Below are positions 34,138 through 43,331 of a DNA stretch of 64,000 bases, in pieces. The first letter of the stretch is position 1. Each line of letters begins with the position of its first letter. This stretch comes from Halococcus agarilyticus. GTDB lineage: Archaea > Halobacteriota > Halobacteria > Halobacteriales > Halococcaceae. The translations under genes and the position numbers were made by a program. The notes under the pieces are model-generated. The model was given only the letters and a program-made list of their open reading frames with translations, was not told the origin of the DNA and made no database searches. The stretch covers positions 1 through 64,000 of the forward strand of contig NZ_BAFM01000005.1 in the NCBI RefSeq assembly GCF_000334895.1, written 5' to 3'.

Positions 34138-35801
34138 AGGTATCCGAGGTCCGAGAGGCGTTCCTCGACGGCGCGTTCGTCGGTCGCCTCGCGGTCGCGC
34201 TCGTCGATCGCGGGGTACGCTCGTTCGCCGGCCGATTCGACCACCGCCAACACGTCGCCGTCCATGTGTTCGCCGCGGGCCAAACCAAGCGATGCGAGCA
34301 CCGTCGGTGCGACGTCGAAGAGGTGCGCGCCCGCGAGCGAAGCGTCGGTGTCGACCCCTTCACCCGCGGCGGCGATCAGCCCGTCGCGCTTGTGATTGAA
34401 GGGTTCGGTCGGCGGGCCGAACGCCGTCTCGCGCACCTGGGTCGAGAGGAACTGATCGAACGCGCGCGGGACGACCACCACGTCGACCCCCCGATCGGCC
34501 TCCGGTCCCTCGAAGTACGCCTCGCGCGGCGCGACGTCGTCGAACGCCGGCTCGCCGTCGGGTGTCTCGATCCCCGAAAGGAACGCGATGATCGCCTCGC
34601 GCACCGCGTCGTATTCTTCTTGGGGAACGACGCCATCGGGCTCGCGACCCGCGACGTTGAGACGGATCCCGCACTCGATGTGCGAGCGGGCGTAGGCCCG
34701 GGAGGCGGGGAAGTCGACCTGTTCGGTGCCGGCGCGGATCATTCCCTTCGGGACGTGACGCACCACGATCTCGGCGAGGCCGAGGCGTTCGAGCACTCGC
34801 CCGACGCGCTGGCTCGTGATCCCGACACGTGCGGCCGTTCGCATCGCGCGTTCGAGCGCGCTCGACTCTGCTCCGCTGCCGTCACCGTCGCGCTCGTCGT
34901 GCTCGTCCGTCGAGTCGCTGGCGTCGAGGAACTGCTCGTCCCGGATGACGTCCCACGACGGCATTCCGCGCCCGCCGCGGGCGGTCTCGGTGAATCCCGC
35001 GTCGCGGAGGAGGGTGTTGAGTCGCACGTCGTAGCCGGTGTACTTCCCGATGCCGTGGTCGCTGGCGATCAGGACAGTCGCGGGATCGCACGCGTCGATG
35101 ATCGCGCCCACCTGCTCGTCGACCGCCTCGTAGACGGCCCGGACGGCGTCGAGCTCGCCGGGACACTCGTGGAAGACGGTGTCCGTCGCCTGAAACTCCA
35201 CGAACCCGAAGTCGGGGGCGAACCGGTCTTCGAGATACCGGAAGGCGTCGGCGCGCATCCCGATCGTTTCGCGGTACTCGGCGACCTTCTCGGCGGTCGT
35301 GGTCTCGCCCCCGCCGGTGTGACGGGGGTACACTCGATACTCGCCGATCGCCGCGCGAACGTCGTCGAGGAGGTCGGCTGGGTGACAGGTCGGGTCGTCG
35401 GGGGCGACGTACCCAGGGACGAGCGCGCCGTCGAACGCTCGGGGTGGGTCGGTGACGGGCACGTTGACGACGACGCTCGACAGTCCCTGGGAGTCGAGGA
35501 GCTCCCAGAGCGCGCGTTCCTTGACGTCAGTGGCGTTCACCACGTCCCAGTCGTAGCCGTCGAAGTCGAGGAAACCGAACACGCCGTGTTTGCCCGGGTT
35601 CGTGCCGGTGTACAGGGAGGGCCACGCGCTCGCGGTCCACGGCGGGACCTGCGACTCCAGAGACCCGCTCGTACCGCCCTCGAGGACCGCTCGGAGGTTC
35701 GGGAGGTCGGCCCCTGCGTCGGCCAGGCGATCGAGCACGGGCTCGCAGGCCGCATCGATCCCGACGAGGAGCGTTTCCGGTCCCGTTCCACGGCTCGGCA
35801 T
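34134..35801 (-). CDS. Alkaline phosphatase superfamily protein (type I phosphodiesterase/nucleotide pyrophosphatase-like)
   Basis: 555 residues. The metal and nucleophile motifs fit the AlkP superfamily: LLVGIDAACEPVL, PPWTASAWPSLYTGTNPGKH (the Thr is the likely nucleophile), FQATDTVFHE and ASDHGIGKYTG. No signal peptide, so cytoplasmic or on the inner face. Such genes occur in haloarchaeal glycan clusters and may act on phosphodiester- or sulfate-bearing sugar intermediates. It overlaps the FemAB-like gene by 4 bases. Confidence 0.85.
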   Translation of the reverse strand: MPSRGTGPETLLVGIDAACEPVLDRLADAGADLPNLRAVLEGGTSGSLESQVPPWTASAWPSLYTGTNPGKHGVFGFLDFDGYDWDVVNATDVKERALWELLDSQGLSSVVVNVPVTDPPRAFDGALVPGYVAPDDPTCHPADLLDDVRAAIGEYRVYPRHTGGGETTTAEKVAEYRETIGMRADAFRYLEDRFAPDFGFVEFQATDTVFHECPGELDAVRAVYEAVDEQVGAIIDACDPATVLIASDHGIGKYTGYDVRLNTLLRDAGFTETARGGRGMPSWDVIRDEQFLDASDSTDEHDERDGDGSGAESSALERAMRTAARVGITSQRVGRVLERLGLAEIVVRHVPKGMIRAGTEQVDFPASRAYARSHIECGIRLNVAGREPDGVVPQEEYDAVREAIIAFLSGIETPDGEPAFDDVAPREAYFEGPEADRGVDVVVVPRAFDQFLSTQVRETAFGPPTEPFNHKRDGLIAAAGEGVDTDASLAGAHLFDVAPTVLASLGLARGEHMDGDVLAVVESAGERAYPAIDERDREATDERAVEERLSDLGYL

Positions 35802-35951
35802 ACACTACCCATCCTACTCCATCCGTTCTTATGTCCTGCGCTTGCCGCCGTCCCGAGGCCGACACCGTTCGGGACGGAACGCCGGCCGAATCGCGCGTTG
35901 CGTCTGCCGGGCGACCGACTAATCCGCTGGAGCCGGTACCATCGCTCATCG

Positions 35952-36473
35952 ATGGCGAACCGATCCTCGGCGTCGCCCGACCGGCCGCCCGAGACGGCCG
36001 GCACGACGACGCGCGCACTCCTCGGGGCCGGAATCTTCGGGTTCGGGTTCAGTGGGCTGATCGACGTTCTCGTGCTCCACCACGTCCTCCAGTGGCACCA
36101 CCTCGTCTCGGCGATCTACCCGATGACCACCCTCGACGGGCTCCGGACCAACGTACTGGCCGACGGCCTGTTCTCGATCGGGATGGTTCTCGTCGCGGGG
36201 ATCGGCGCTGGTGTGGTGTGGCGGGCCGAACGCCGGACGACCGTGCCGCTCGCGATCCGGCCGCTGGCCGGCGCGGCGGTCGTCGGTCTCGGCGGGTTCG
36301 ATCTCTTCGACGTCGTGGTGGACCACACGCTGCTCGGCCTCCACCACGCGGTCTCGCAGGGCGGTCGCTACGACCCCCACTGGGCGGTCGTGAGCCTCCT
36401 GATCGTGCTCGCTGGCGTCTACGTCTATCGGACCGGAACGCGCGACACGAACGAAACGGCCGGCGAGGGATGA
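35952..36473 (+). CDS. DUF2243 family membrane protein
   Basis: 173 residues from ATG 35952, about four transmembrane segments. The DUF2243 signature LGAGIFGFGFSGLIDVLVLH followed by HVLQWHHLVS is complete, and FDLFDVVVDHTLLGLHHAV has the second His/Asp-rich helix, suggesting a metal or heme site. No known function. It is followed 3 bases later by a small membrane protein on the same strand. Confidence 0.85.
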   Translation: MANRSSASPDRPPETAGTTTRALLGAGIFGFGFSGLIDVLVLHHVLQWHHLVSAIYPMTTLDGLRTNVLADGLFSIGMVLVAGIGAGVVWRAERRTTVPLAIRPLAGAAVVGLGGFDLFDVVVDHTLLGLHHAVSQGGRYDPHWAVVSLLIVLAGVYVYRTGTRDTNETAGEG

Positions 36474-36476
36474 GCC

Positions 36477-36716
36477 GTGGCGACGCTCGACGACGGAAGG
36501 GAGAACGGACCCTTCAGACGATCGATCCAGGGGACGATCTGGGTAGCGTCGCTCCCGATCCCGGGATGGCTGTTCCCGCTTCACGGGTGGTCGACGACAA
36601 CTCCGGTGCCACACTGGGTGGTGTTGCTCGTCACGGTCCCCTGTCTCTGGCTCGCGATCGGCGGTGGTGTGGTGGCCGTCGAGCGGGTGCTTGGTGCGCT
36701 CTTCGATTCGTCGTAG
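36477..36716 (+). CDS. Small membrane protein downstream of DUF2243
   Basis: 79 residues from GTG 36477, with hydrophobic stretches WVASLPIPGWLFPLH and VVLLVTVPCLWLAIGGGVVA. Not recognised. Its start is 3 bases after the DUF2243 stop, so it is co-transcribed and may be a partner of that protein. Confidence 0.6.
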   Translation: MATLDDGRENGPFRRSIQGTIWVASLPIPGWLFPLHGWSTTTPVPHWVVLLVTVPCLWLAIGGGVVAVERVLGALFDSS

Positions 36717-37089
36717 CACGCTCGCGCCGCGACCGTGACTGACGCGTCGGACGGAGCCCACGTCGTTCCACGATCGACGTGGTCGCGAGCGCGAAGTGAC
36801 ATCTGGATTGCGGAAATTTTGACCGCGACCGATAGGAAAACACTATATGCAAGAAACGAGTCCTTATTCGAAATAACGGTGCTCCTGAGACCACGGGAAA
36901 CGGAACCGCCCCGTCCCCGCCACCACATCCGCCACCGAATGAGCAACCACAGCCCTCACCGGACGCGACGGCGACCGAGCGCGACGACGCTCCCATCTCG
37001 GCGCGCCCGATCACCGTGGGCCGTCCGGTGCCCTCCACCGAGCTCCCAGCCGAATCGCCACGGTGTGCGATCGCCGGAAGTCCCACTCC
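36717..37089. other. Intergenic region with promoter of the amino-sugar operon
   Basis: About 370 bases. The first part is GC-rich without features. An AT-rich block at 36814-36880 contains a TATA-like ACTATAT at 36842-36848 in a region with GGAAATTTT and TTATTCGAAAT. The remaining ~200 bases are GC-rich; a Pro-rich frame ending at 37093 has no usable start and is not called. If the TATA is real the operon has a long (about 215-base) leader, unusual for haloarchaea. Confidence 0.45.
36842..36848 (+). promoter_or_regulatory. Probable TATA box of the 37.1-44.2 kb operon
   Basis: ACTATAT in the only AT-rich patch upstream of the acetyltransferase gene. Start expected 25-30 bases downstream. Confidence 0.4.
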
Positions 37090-37680
37090 ATGACTGACGA
37101 CGCACACGCAACCACCGGAAGCGAATGTCACGTCGACCCGGGAGCGACGGTCGGCTACGAGCACGCGCCGGACGCCCGGCCCACCCACATCGGCGATCGG
37201 GCGACGATCCGCGCCGGCACCATCGTCTACGCCGACGTCGCGATCGGCGACGACTTCACGACGGGTCACAACGCCCTGATCCGCGAGGACACGGCGATCG
37301 ACGACGACGTTCTCGTCGGCACCGACGTCACGATCGACGGCACCACGACCATCGGCACACACGTCAGCCTGCAAACGGGGGTGTACGTCCCCACCCACAC
37401 CGAGATCGGGAACCAGGTGTTCGTCGGTCCGCGGGCGGTGCTCACGAACGATCCGTACCCGGTCCGCCGTGAAAGCGATCTCGCCGGCCCCACCCTCGAG
37501 GATCACGTCTCGGTCGGGGCGAACGCCACGCTCCTCCCCGGGATCACGGTCGGTCGCGGGTCGTTCGTCGCCGCTGGCGCGGTCGTCGCCGAGAACGTCC
37601 CGCCCGAGACGCTCGCGGTCGGCGTCCCCGCCCGCCACGAACCGTTGCCCGACGAGCTCGCCGGGGAGAACGCGATATGA
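37090..37680 (+). CDS. Left-handed beta-helix sugar N-acetyltransferase (WbpD-like)
   Basis: 196 residues with hexapeptide repeats throughout (HIGDRATIRAGTIVYADVAI, DDVLVGTDVTIDGTTTIGTH, TLEDHVSVGANATLLPGITV, GRGSFVAAGAVVAENVPP). TNDPYPVRR is a feature of the WbpD/WlbB group, which acetylates the 3-amino group of UDP-GlcNAc3NA. A general virginiamycin-type acetyltransferase is the alternative. First gene of a tightly packed operon; its TGA overlaps the aminotransferase ATG. Confidence 0.85.
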   Translation: MTDDAHATTGSECHVDPGATVGYEHAPDARPTHIGDRATIRAGTIVYADVAIGDDFTTGHNALIREDTAIDDDVLVGTDVTIDGTTTIGTHVSLQTGVYVPTHTEIGNQVFVGPRAVLTNDPYPVRRESDLAGPTLEDHVSVGANATLLPGITVGRGSFVAAGAVVAENVPPETLAVGVPARHEPLPDELAGENAI

Positions 37681-38792
37681 TCCCGATCGCCGACCCACAG
37701 CTCGGCGAGCGCGCGAAAGCCCGCGTCGGCGAGGTTATCGACAGCGGTCACCTCGCCGATGGTCCCGAAGTCCGGGCGTTCGAGCAGGAATTCGCCGAAT
37801 TTTGCGGCGCTTCGCACGGCGTGGCGACCACGAACGGCACGACCGCGCTCCACACTGCCATCGAGGCGCTCGGTCTCGGCGAGGGCGACACGGTGGTGAC
37901 GACACCGTTTTCGATGATCGCCAGCGCGAACACCGTTCGCCTCGCTGGCGCGGAGCCCGTTTTCGCCGACATCGACCCGGAGTCGTTCAATCTCGATCCA
38001 CACGCCGTCGAGGCGATCGTCCGCGAGCGGGACGTGGACGCGTTGATTCCCGTCCACCTCTACGGCCTCCCCGCAGCGATGGACCACCTGTGTGAGATCG
38101 CCGACGAGCACGACCTCCTCCTGATCGAGGACGCCGCCCAGGCCCACGGTGCGGCGATCGACGGCGAGCGCGTCGGGACGTTCGGCGACGCCGCCTGTTT
38201 CTCCTTTTATCCGACGAAAAACATGACCACCGGCGAAGGGGGGATGGTGCTCACCGACGACGAGCGGGTTGCGGCGCGTGCGGCGCGGTTCGTCAACCAC
38301 GGCCGACCGGCGGCGCGGTTGGGCGACGACGCAGGTGGAACCTACGACCACGTCTCGCTCGGCCAGAACTATCGGATGACGAGCGTGCTCGCGGCCATCG
38401 GCCGGGTTCAGCTCGACCGACTACCGGAGTACAACGAGGCGAGACGCGCGAACGCTGCGCGATTGACCGGTGAGTTCGCGGGAATCGACGGGATCGAGAC
38501 GCCGATCGAGCCGGACGGTCGGCGGCACGTCTACCACCAGTACACGATCCGCTCCGACGACCGCGACGCGCTGCGCGCGCATCTCGACGACGAGGGGATC
38601 GGGACGGGGATCTACTACCCGACACCGATCCACGAACAGCCCGTCTACGACGGGGTGGAGTGTGACGTGCCGGTCACCGAACGCGCCGCCGGAGCGGTGC
38701 TCTCGCTACCGGTACATCCAAACCTCTCGGCGTCGGATCTCGAATCCATCATGACTGCGGTCGGCGAGTTCGAGGAGGTGTCGGATGAGTAG
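37677..38792 (+). CDS. DegT/DnrJ/EryC1-family sugar aminotransferase (WbpE-like)
   Basis: 371 residues, PLP-dependent. The lysine lies in CFSFYPTKNMTTGEGGMVL. Also visible are GVATTNGTTALHTAIEALGL at the phosphate site and LIEDAAQAHGA with the PLP-contacting Asp. WbpE moves an amino group from glutamate to UDP-3-keto-GlcNAcA. Position between WbpD-like and WbpB-like genes supports this. ATGA overlap upstream and 8-base overlap downstream. Confidence 0.9.
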   Translation: MIPIADPQLGERAKARVGEVIDSGHLADGPEVRAFEQEFAEFCGASHGVATTNGTTALHTAIEALGLGEGDTVVTTPFSMIASANTVRLAGAEPVFADIDPESFNLDPHAVEAIVRERDVDALIPVHLYGLPAAMDHLCEIADEHDLLLIEDAAQAHGAAIDGERVGTFGDAACFSFYPTKNMTTGEGGMVLTDDERVAARAARFVNHGRPAARLGDDAGGTYDHVSLGQNYRMTSVLAAIGRVQLDRLPEYNEARRANAARLTGEFAGIDGIETPIEPDGRRHVYHQYTIRSDDRDALRAHLDDEGIGTGIYYPTPIHEQPVYDGVECDVPVTERAAGAVLSLPVHPNLSASDLESIMTAVGEFEEVSDE

Positions 38793-39795
38793 TGTGGAGC
38801 CGCTCCGGGTCGGCGTGATCGGGGTCGGCAGCATGGGCCAGAACCACGCACGGGTCTACAGCGAGCTCCCGACCGTCGAACTGGTGGGGATCGCCGACGC
38901 CGACGCCGACCGAGCGTGCGACGTCGCGGCGAGGCACGACACGCGCGCGATGGACCGCTGCGATCTGGTCGGGGCCGTGGACGCGATCTCGATCGCCGTG
39001 CCGACCGCCCACCACTACGAGGTCGCGCGCGAGTGCATCACGGCGGGCGTTCACGTGCTCGTCGAGAAACCGTTCGTGGCCGAGCCGGCGGAGGGCCACG
39101 AGCTCGTCTCGCTCGCCGACGAACACGATGTCACGATCCAGGTGGGACACATCGAGCGGTTCAACCCGGCGATCCGGGCGCTCTCGGACATCCTCGACGG
39201 AAGGGAGATCATCGCCGTCGACGCCCGGCGGCTCGGGTCACCGCGCGAACGCGAGATCAAGGACGGCGCGGTGATGGATCTGATGATCCACGACATCGAC
39301 GTGACGCTCTCGCTCGTGGACGACGACCTCGATCTCGTCAACGCGGTCGGCACGCAGGGCGGTCGCTACGTCGACGCACAGCTGCGCTTCGACGACGGGA
39401 TCGTGGCCAGCCTGACGGCCAGTCGCGTCACCCAGCGGAAGGTCCGCGAGCTCACGATCACGACCCGTGACTCGTGGATCGTCGTCGACTACATCGATCG
39501 ATCGATCGAGATCCACCGTCAGTCCGCCGAGCGGTACGAACCGAGCGACGACGCCCGGCACACGAAGTTCCACTCCCAGGTGTGGCGTCGGGGCATCGAG
39601 AGCAACGAGGGGATCATCGAACAGCCGATGGTCGGCGGCGGCGAACCGCTGAAGAAGGAGCTCGCGGCGTTCGTCGACTGTGTCGAGACCGGCGACGAGC
39701 CGGTCGTGACCGCTGCCGACGGGCTGCGCGCGCTCGAAGTCGCCCGGACGATCGATCGCCTCGCGAGCGAGGGCGTCGTGGAGGTCGACGCGTGA
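38785..39795 (+). CDS. Gfo/Idh/MocA-family NAD-dependent sugar oxidoreductase (WbpB-like)
   Basis: 336 residues. N-terminal Rossmann fold GVIGVGSMGQNHARVYSELP, catalytic EKPF motif (VLVEKPFVAEPAEGHELV), then GHIERFNPAIRAL and MIHDIDVTLSLV of the substrate domain. WbpB oxidises C3 of UDP-GlcNAcA to the keto form used by the aminotransferase. Overlaps its neighbours by 8 and 4 bases. Confidence 0.88.
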   Translation: MSSVEPLRVGVIGVGSMGQNHARVYSELPTVELVGIADADADRACDVAARHDTRAMDRCDLVGAVDAISIAVPTAHHYEVARECITAGVHVLVEKPFVAEPAEGHELVSLADEHDVTIQVGHIERFNPAIRALSDILDGREIIAVDARRLGSPREREIKDGAVMDLMIHDIDVTLSLVDDDLDLVNAVGTQGGRYVDAQLRFDDGIVASLTASRVTQRKVRELTITTRDSWIVVDYIDRSIEIHRQSAERYEPSDDARHTKFHSQVWRRGIESNEGIIEQPMVGGGEPLKKELAAFVDCVETGDEPVVTAADGLRALEVARTIDRLASEGVVEVDA

Positions 39796-41174
39796 GCCGA
39801 ACCGCCGGGGTCACGGCGCTCTACGGCAACAACGCGACCGCGGAGCGCCAGCGCGAGGCGTTTCGGGGCGGTGAGGTGCCGGTCGCGGTCTACGGCCTCG
39901 GGAAGATGGGACTGCCGCTCGCGGCGGCCTACGCCGAGGTCTGTGGCAACGTCACGGGTGCCGACGCCGACAGCAAGGTGGTGGCGTCGGTCGACGCGGG
40001 CGAGTGCCACGTCGGGGGCGAACCGGGCCTCGACGATCTCGTCGCGGATCTGGTCGCGCGGGACGCGCTTTCGGCGACCGACAACCGTAGTGCGGCCGCG
40101 ACGGCGTCGGTCCACGTCGTGATCGTGCCGACCCGGATCGACGCCGGGAACGCACCCGATCTCTCGATCCTCGAATCCGTGATCGACGACGTCGCACGGG
40201 GGCTCGATCCGGGCGATCTCGTCGTCGTCGAATGTACGGTCCCGCCGAAGACCTGCCGGGAGGTCGTCGTCCCTCGGCTGGAGCGCGAGAGCGGTCTCGC
40301 GCTCGGCGAGTTCGGCGTCGCGTTCTGCCCCGAGCGCACGTCGAGCGGGCGTGCGCTGGAGGACATCCGCGGGGCGTACCCGAAGATCGTCGGCGGGATC
40401 GACGACGAGAGCGCCCGCGCCGCGACGCTGTGCTACGAGGCGATCAACGCGAAGGGCGTCATCGAGGTTTCGGACGCCACGACGGCCGAAGCAGTCAAAC
40501 TGTTCGAGGGTGTCTATCGCGACGTGAACATCGCGCTCGCCAACGAACTCGCGCGGTTCACCGACGACCTCGCTGTCGACGTCCGCGAGGCGATCGACAC
40601 CGCGAACACCCAGCCGTTCTGTGACATCCACGATCCCGGACCGGGTGTCGGCGGTCACTGCATCCCCTACTACCCCTACTTCCTGCTCGACGGCCGCGAC
40701 AGGGATGGACCGCTGCTCGAAACCGCGCGCGCGGTCAACGACGGGATGCCCGATTTCGTCGTCGAGAAGCTCCGCGAGGAGTTCGGGGCCGAGGGATCGG
40801 CGCTCGACGGCGCGCGGGTGCTCGTGCTCGGCCTCACCTACCGGCCGGGCGTCGCCGAAACCGCCGCGACGCCGGCGGGCCCGATCGTCGACGGGCTTTC
40901 GAGTGCCGGGGCCGAGGTATTGTGCACTGACCCGCTTCTCGACGAGTATGACGAGTTCGATGCGACCCCCGTCGCCGTCGCGGACGTCACCGACCGACCG
41001 CTCGACGGGGTCGTGCTGGTGACGCCGCACGAGGCGTTCGAGACGATCGACTGGTCCGCGTTCGAGCGCCGTGGCGACCGTGACGGCCTGGTGGTGATCG
41101 ACGGGCGCGACAGCCTCGACCTCTCGGGAACGCCACACCGGACATACACCATCGGACGTGGTCGGGATGTATAA
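39792..41174 (+). CDS. UDP-sugar 6-dehydrogenase (WbpA/WecC-like nucleotide sugar dehydrogenase)
   Basis: 460 residues from GTG 39792 (4-base overlap with the oxidoreductase). VAVYGLGKMGLPLAAAYAE is the NAD site, VVECTVPPKTCREVVVPRLE and CPERTSSGRALEDI follow, and the catalytic cysteine lies in GPGVGGHCIPYYPYFLL. The C-terminal UDP-binding domain has VLVLGLTYRPGVAETAATPA. It oxidises C6 of a UDP-N-acetyl hexosamine (GlcNAc as in WbpA, or ManNAc as in WecC); the neighbouring genes favour a start for diacetamido-uronic acid. Confidence 0.92.
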   Translation: MSRTAGVTALYGNNATAERQREAFRGGEVPVAVYGLGKMGLPLAAAYAEVCGNVTGADADSKVVASVDAGECHVGGEPGLDDLVADLVARDALSATDNRSAAATASVHVVIVPTRIDAGNAPDLSILESVIDDVARGLDPGDLVVVECTVPPKTCREVVVPRLERESGLALGEFGVAFCPERTSSGRALEDIRGAYPKIVGGIDDESARAATLCYEAINAKGVIEVSDATTAEAVKLFEGVYRDVNIALANELARFTDDLAVDVREAIDTANTQPFCDIHDPGPGVGGHCIPYYPYFLLDGRDRDGPLLETARAVNDGMPDFVVEKLREEFGAEGSALDGARVLVLGLTYRPGVAETAATPAGPIVDGLSSAGAEVLCTDPLLDEYDEFDATPVAVADVTDRPLDGVVLVTPHEAFETIDWSAFERRGDRDGLVVIDGRDSLDLSGTPHRTYTIGRGRDV

Positions 41175-42219
41175 GGGCAAGACGGTCGGCGTGGTGGTGC
41201 CCGCCCACAACGAGGAGGCGTTCGTCGGGCGCGTGATCGAGACGCTGCCCGGGTTCGTCGATCGGGTGTACGTCGTCGACGACTGCTCGACCGACGGCAC
41301 GTGGGAGGAGATCCAGCGCTACGCCGAGCGCGCGAACGAGGCACGCACCGAGGACGCGACGCTCGCCGACGGCGGGCTGTACTTCGATCGGGTGGTCGAG
41401 CCGATCCGTCACGAGACGAACCAGGGTCGCGGCGGCGCGGTCAAGACCGGCTACCGACGCGCGCTCGCCGAACGGATGGACGTCACCGCGGTGATGGACG
41501 CCGACGGCCAGATGAACCCCGACATGTTGAGTCGGATCATCGACCCGATCGTGGCGGGCGATGCGGACTACGCGAAGGGGACGCGACTGCTCCATCGCGA
41601 CCGTCGGGAGATGTCGGGCTGGCGCTTCTTCGGCAACTCGCTCCTCACGTATCTCACGAAGATATCGAGCGGCTACTGGAAGATGAGCGACCCGCAGAAC
41701 GGCTACACCGCGATCTCGCGGGAAGCGCTCCAGCGGATCGACATCGACGGACTTTACGACGACTACGGCTTTCTGAACGACGTGCTCTCGACGCTCAACG
41801 TCCACCGGCTGCGTGTCGCCGACGTCGCCCATCCGGCGGTGTACGGCGACGAGCAAAGCGGGATCCGGTACTCCTCGTTCGTGCCGAAGCTCTCCGCGCT
41901 GCTCGCGCGCAACTTCGTCCGCCGGCTCGTCATGCGGTACGTGGTGCGGGACTTCCACCCGCTCGTCCTCCTCTATTTCTTCGGCGTCGTCGGGACGCTC
42001 GCCGGTCTCGCCGGTGGCGTGGTCGCCCCGCTCGCGCTCGTCGGTTCGGGTTCGGCCTTCCTCCGGGGCTCGATCTCGTTACTGCTGGTGATCGTCGGCG
42101 GGATCTCGCTCGCCGTGGCGATGACCTACGACCTCCAGACCAACGAGGAACTCGGCGTGCGGGAACACGAGGCCGGCGAGCCCGAGGAACCGGCGCGGCA
42201 GTCGGAGGCCGAGCAGTGA
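41167..42219 (+). CDS. GT2 glycosyltransferase with C-terminal transmembrane helices
   Basis: 350 residues from ATG 41167 (GTG 41158 possible). GT-A domain: VGVVVPAHNEEAFVGRVIET, VYVVDDCSTDGTWEEI, NQGRGGAVKTGYRRAL, AVMDADGQMNPDML, then SDPQNGYTAISREALQRI. Two helices near residues 260-320 (YFFGVVGTLAGLAGGVVAP and SISLLLVIVGGISLAVAM). This matches polyprenyl-phosphate glycosyltransferases such as AglJ-type dolichol-linked sugar transferases. It sits inside the amino-sugar operon with 4-8 base overlaps. Confidence 0.87.
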   Translation: MYKGKTVGVVVPAHNEEAFVGRVIETLPGFVDRVYVVDDCSTDGTWEEIQRYAERANEARTEDATLADGGLYFDRVVEPIRHETNQGRGGAVKTGYRRALAERMDVTAVMDADGQMNPDMLSRIIDPIVAGDADYAKGTRLLHRDRREMSGWRFFGNSLLTYLTKISSGYWKMSDPQNGYTAISREALQRIDIDGLYDDYGFLNDVLSTLNVHRLRVADVAHPAVYGDEQSGIRYSSFVPKLSALLARNFVRRLVMRYVVRDFHPLVLLYFFGVVGTLAGLAGGVVAPLALVGSGSAFLRGSISLLLVIVGGISLAVAMTYDLQTNEELGVREHEAGEPEEPARQSEAEQ

Positions 42220-43331
42220 GGGTCGTCTCGGTCGTCGGCGCGCGCCCGCAGTTCGTGAAGGCGTTCCCGGTCTCGCGCGCGCTCCGCGAACGCCACGAGG
42301 AGATCCTCGTCCACACCGGCCAGCACTACAGCCAGACCATGTCCGACGTGTTCTTCGAGGAGCTCGACATCCCGACACCGGAGTACAACCTCGGGGTCGG
42401 GTCGGACTCACAGGGCCAACAGACCGGGGCGATGGTGAGTCGGTTCGGGGAGCTCGTCGAACGCGAATCGCCGGACGTCATCGTGGTCTACGGCGACACC
42501 AACTCGACGCTCGCGAGCGCGATCGTGGCCGCGAAGACCGACGCCTGCCTCGCCCACGTCGAGGCCGGCCTCCGGAGCTACAACCGATCGATGCCCGAGG
42601 AGATCAACCGCGTGCTCACCGACCACGTTTCGGACCTCCTGTTCGCGCCGACCCAGCGCGGCGTCGAGAACCTCCGGAAGGAGGGGGTCGACGACGGGAT
42701 GGTCCACCGGACCGGCGACGTGATGTACGACGCGATCCGGTGGGCGCGCACCCGCGCCGCCGAACGCTCGACGGTGCTCGACGAGCACGACCTCGCCGCC
42801 GACGAGTACGTGCTCGCGACCGTCCACCGTGCGGGCAACACCGACGATCCCCAGAGGCTAGAGGCCATCATGGCGGCGCTGTGTGACGCCGAGCGCGAGG
42901 TCGTCTTCCCCGTCCATCCGCGGACGAGCGAGCGGCTCGACGCCGACGGGCTCCGGGAGACGGTGGCGGAGCAGCTCACGCTGATCGATCCCGTCGGCTA
43001 CGTCGACTTCGTCCGACTGCTCGACGGGGCCGAGCGCGTCGCCACCGATTCGGGGGGTGTGCAGAAGGAGGCCTTCTTCCTCGATACGCCCTGTGTCACG
43101 CTTCGGGACGAGACCGAGTGGGTCGAGACCGTCGACGCGGGCTGGAACACCCTCGTCGGCGCGGACGAGGCCGCCATCGCGCGCGAGCTCGCACGGCCGG
43201 TCTCGCTCCCCGCGAAGCCCGAGCTCTACGGCGACGGCGACGCCGCCGAGCGGATCGTCTCGGTCATCGAGAACGACGGGCGCGACGAACGAAGCGGGAT
43301 CGCGGCGGCGAACAGGGCGACCGATGGCTGA
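42216..43331 (+). CDS. UDP-N-acetylglucosamine 2-epimerase family (WecB/WbpI-like)
   Basis: 371 residues from GTG 42216. VVSVVGARPQFVKAFPVSRA, the VHTGQHYSQTMSDVFFEELD loop, VVYGDTNSTLASAIVAA, HVEAGLRSYNRSMPEEINRV and TDSGGVQKEAFFL are all family hallmarks. WecB makes UDP-ManNAc; the homologous WbpI epimerises UDP-GlcNAc(3NAc)A to the manno form. With WbpA/B/D/E-type genes in the same operon the second reaction is plausible. ATGA overlap with the upstream GT gene. Confidence 0.93.
   Translation: MRVVSVVGARPQFVKAFPVSRALRERHEEILVHTGQHYSQTMSDVFFEELDIPTPEYNLGVGSDSQGQQTGAMVSRFGELVERESPDVIVVYGDTNSTLASAIVAAKTDACLAHVEAGLRSYNRSMPEEINRVLTDHVSDLLFAPTQRGVENLRKEGVDDGMVHRTGDVMYDAIRWARTRAAERSTVLDEHDLAADEYVLATVHRAGNTDDPQRLEAIMAALCDAEREVVFPVHPRTSERLDADGLRETVAEQLTLIDPVGYVDFVRLLDGAERVATDSGGVQKEAFFLDTPCVTLRDETEWVETVDAGWNTLVGADEAAIARELARPVSLPAKPELYGDGDAAERIVSVIENDGRDERSGIAAANRATDG

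Noticed and set aside
35831-36100. Short Cys-containing frame starting MSCACRRPEAD
   Set aside because: Runs out of frame into the DUF2243 gene and becomes Arg-rich; no conserved spacing of cysteines beyond the first residues.
36866-37093. Pro-rich frame (PSPPPHPPPNEQPQPSP...) upstream of the acetyltransferase
   Set aside because: No ATG or GTG start near a promoter, and no resemblance to a family; most likely leader DNA.
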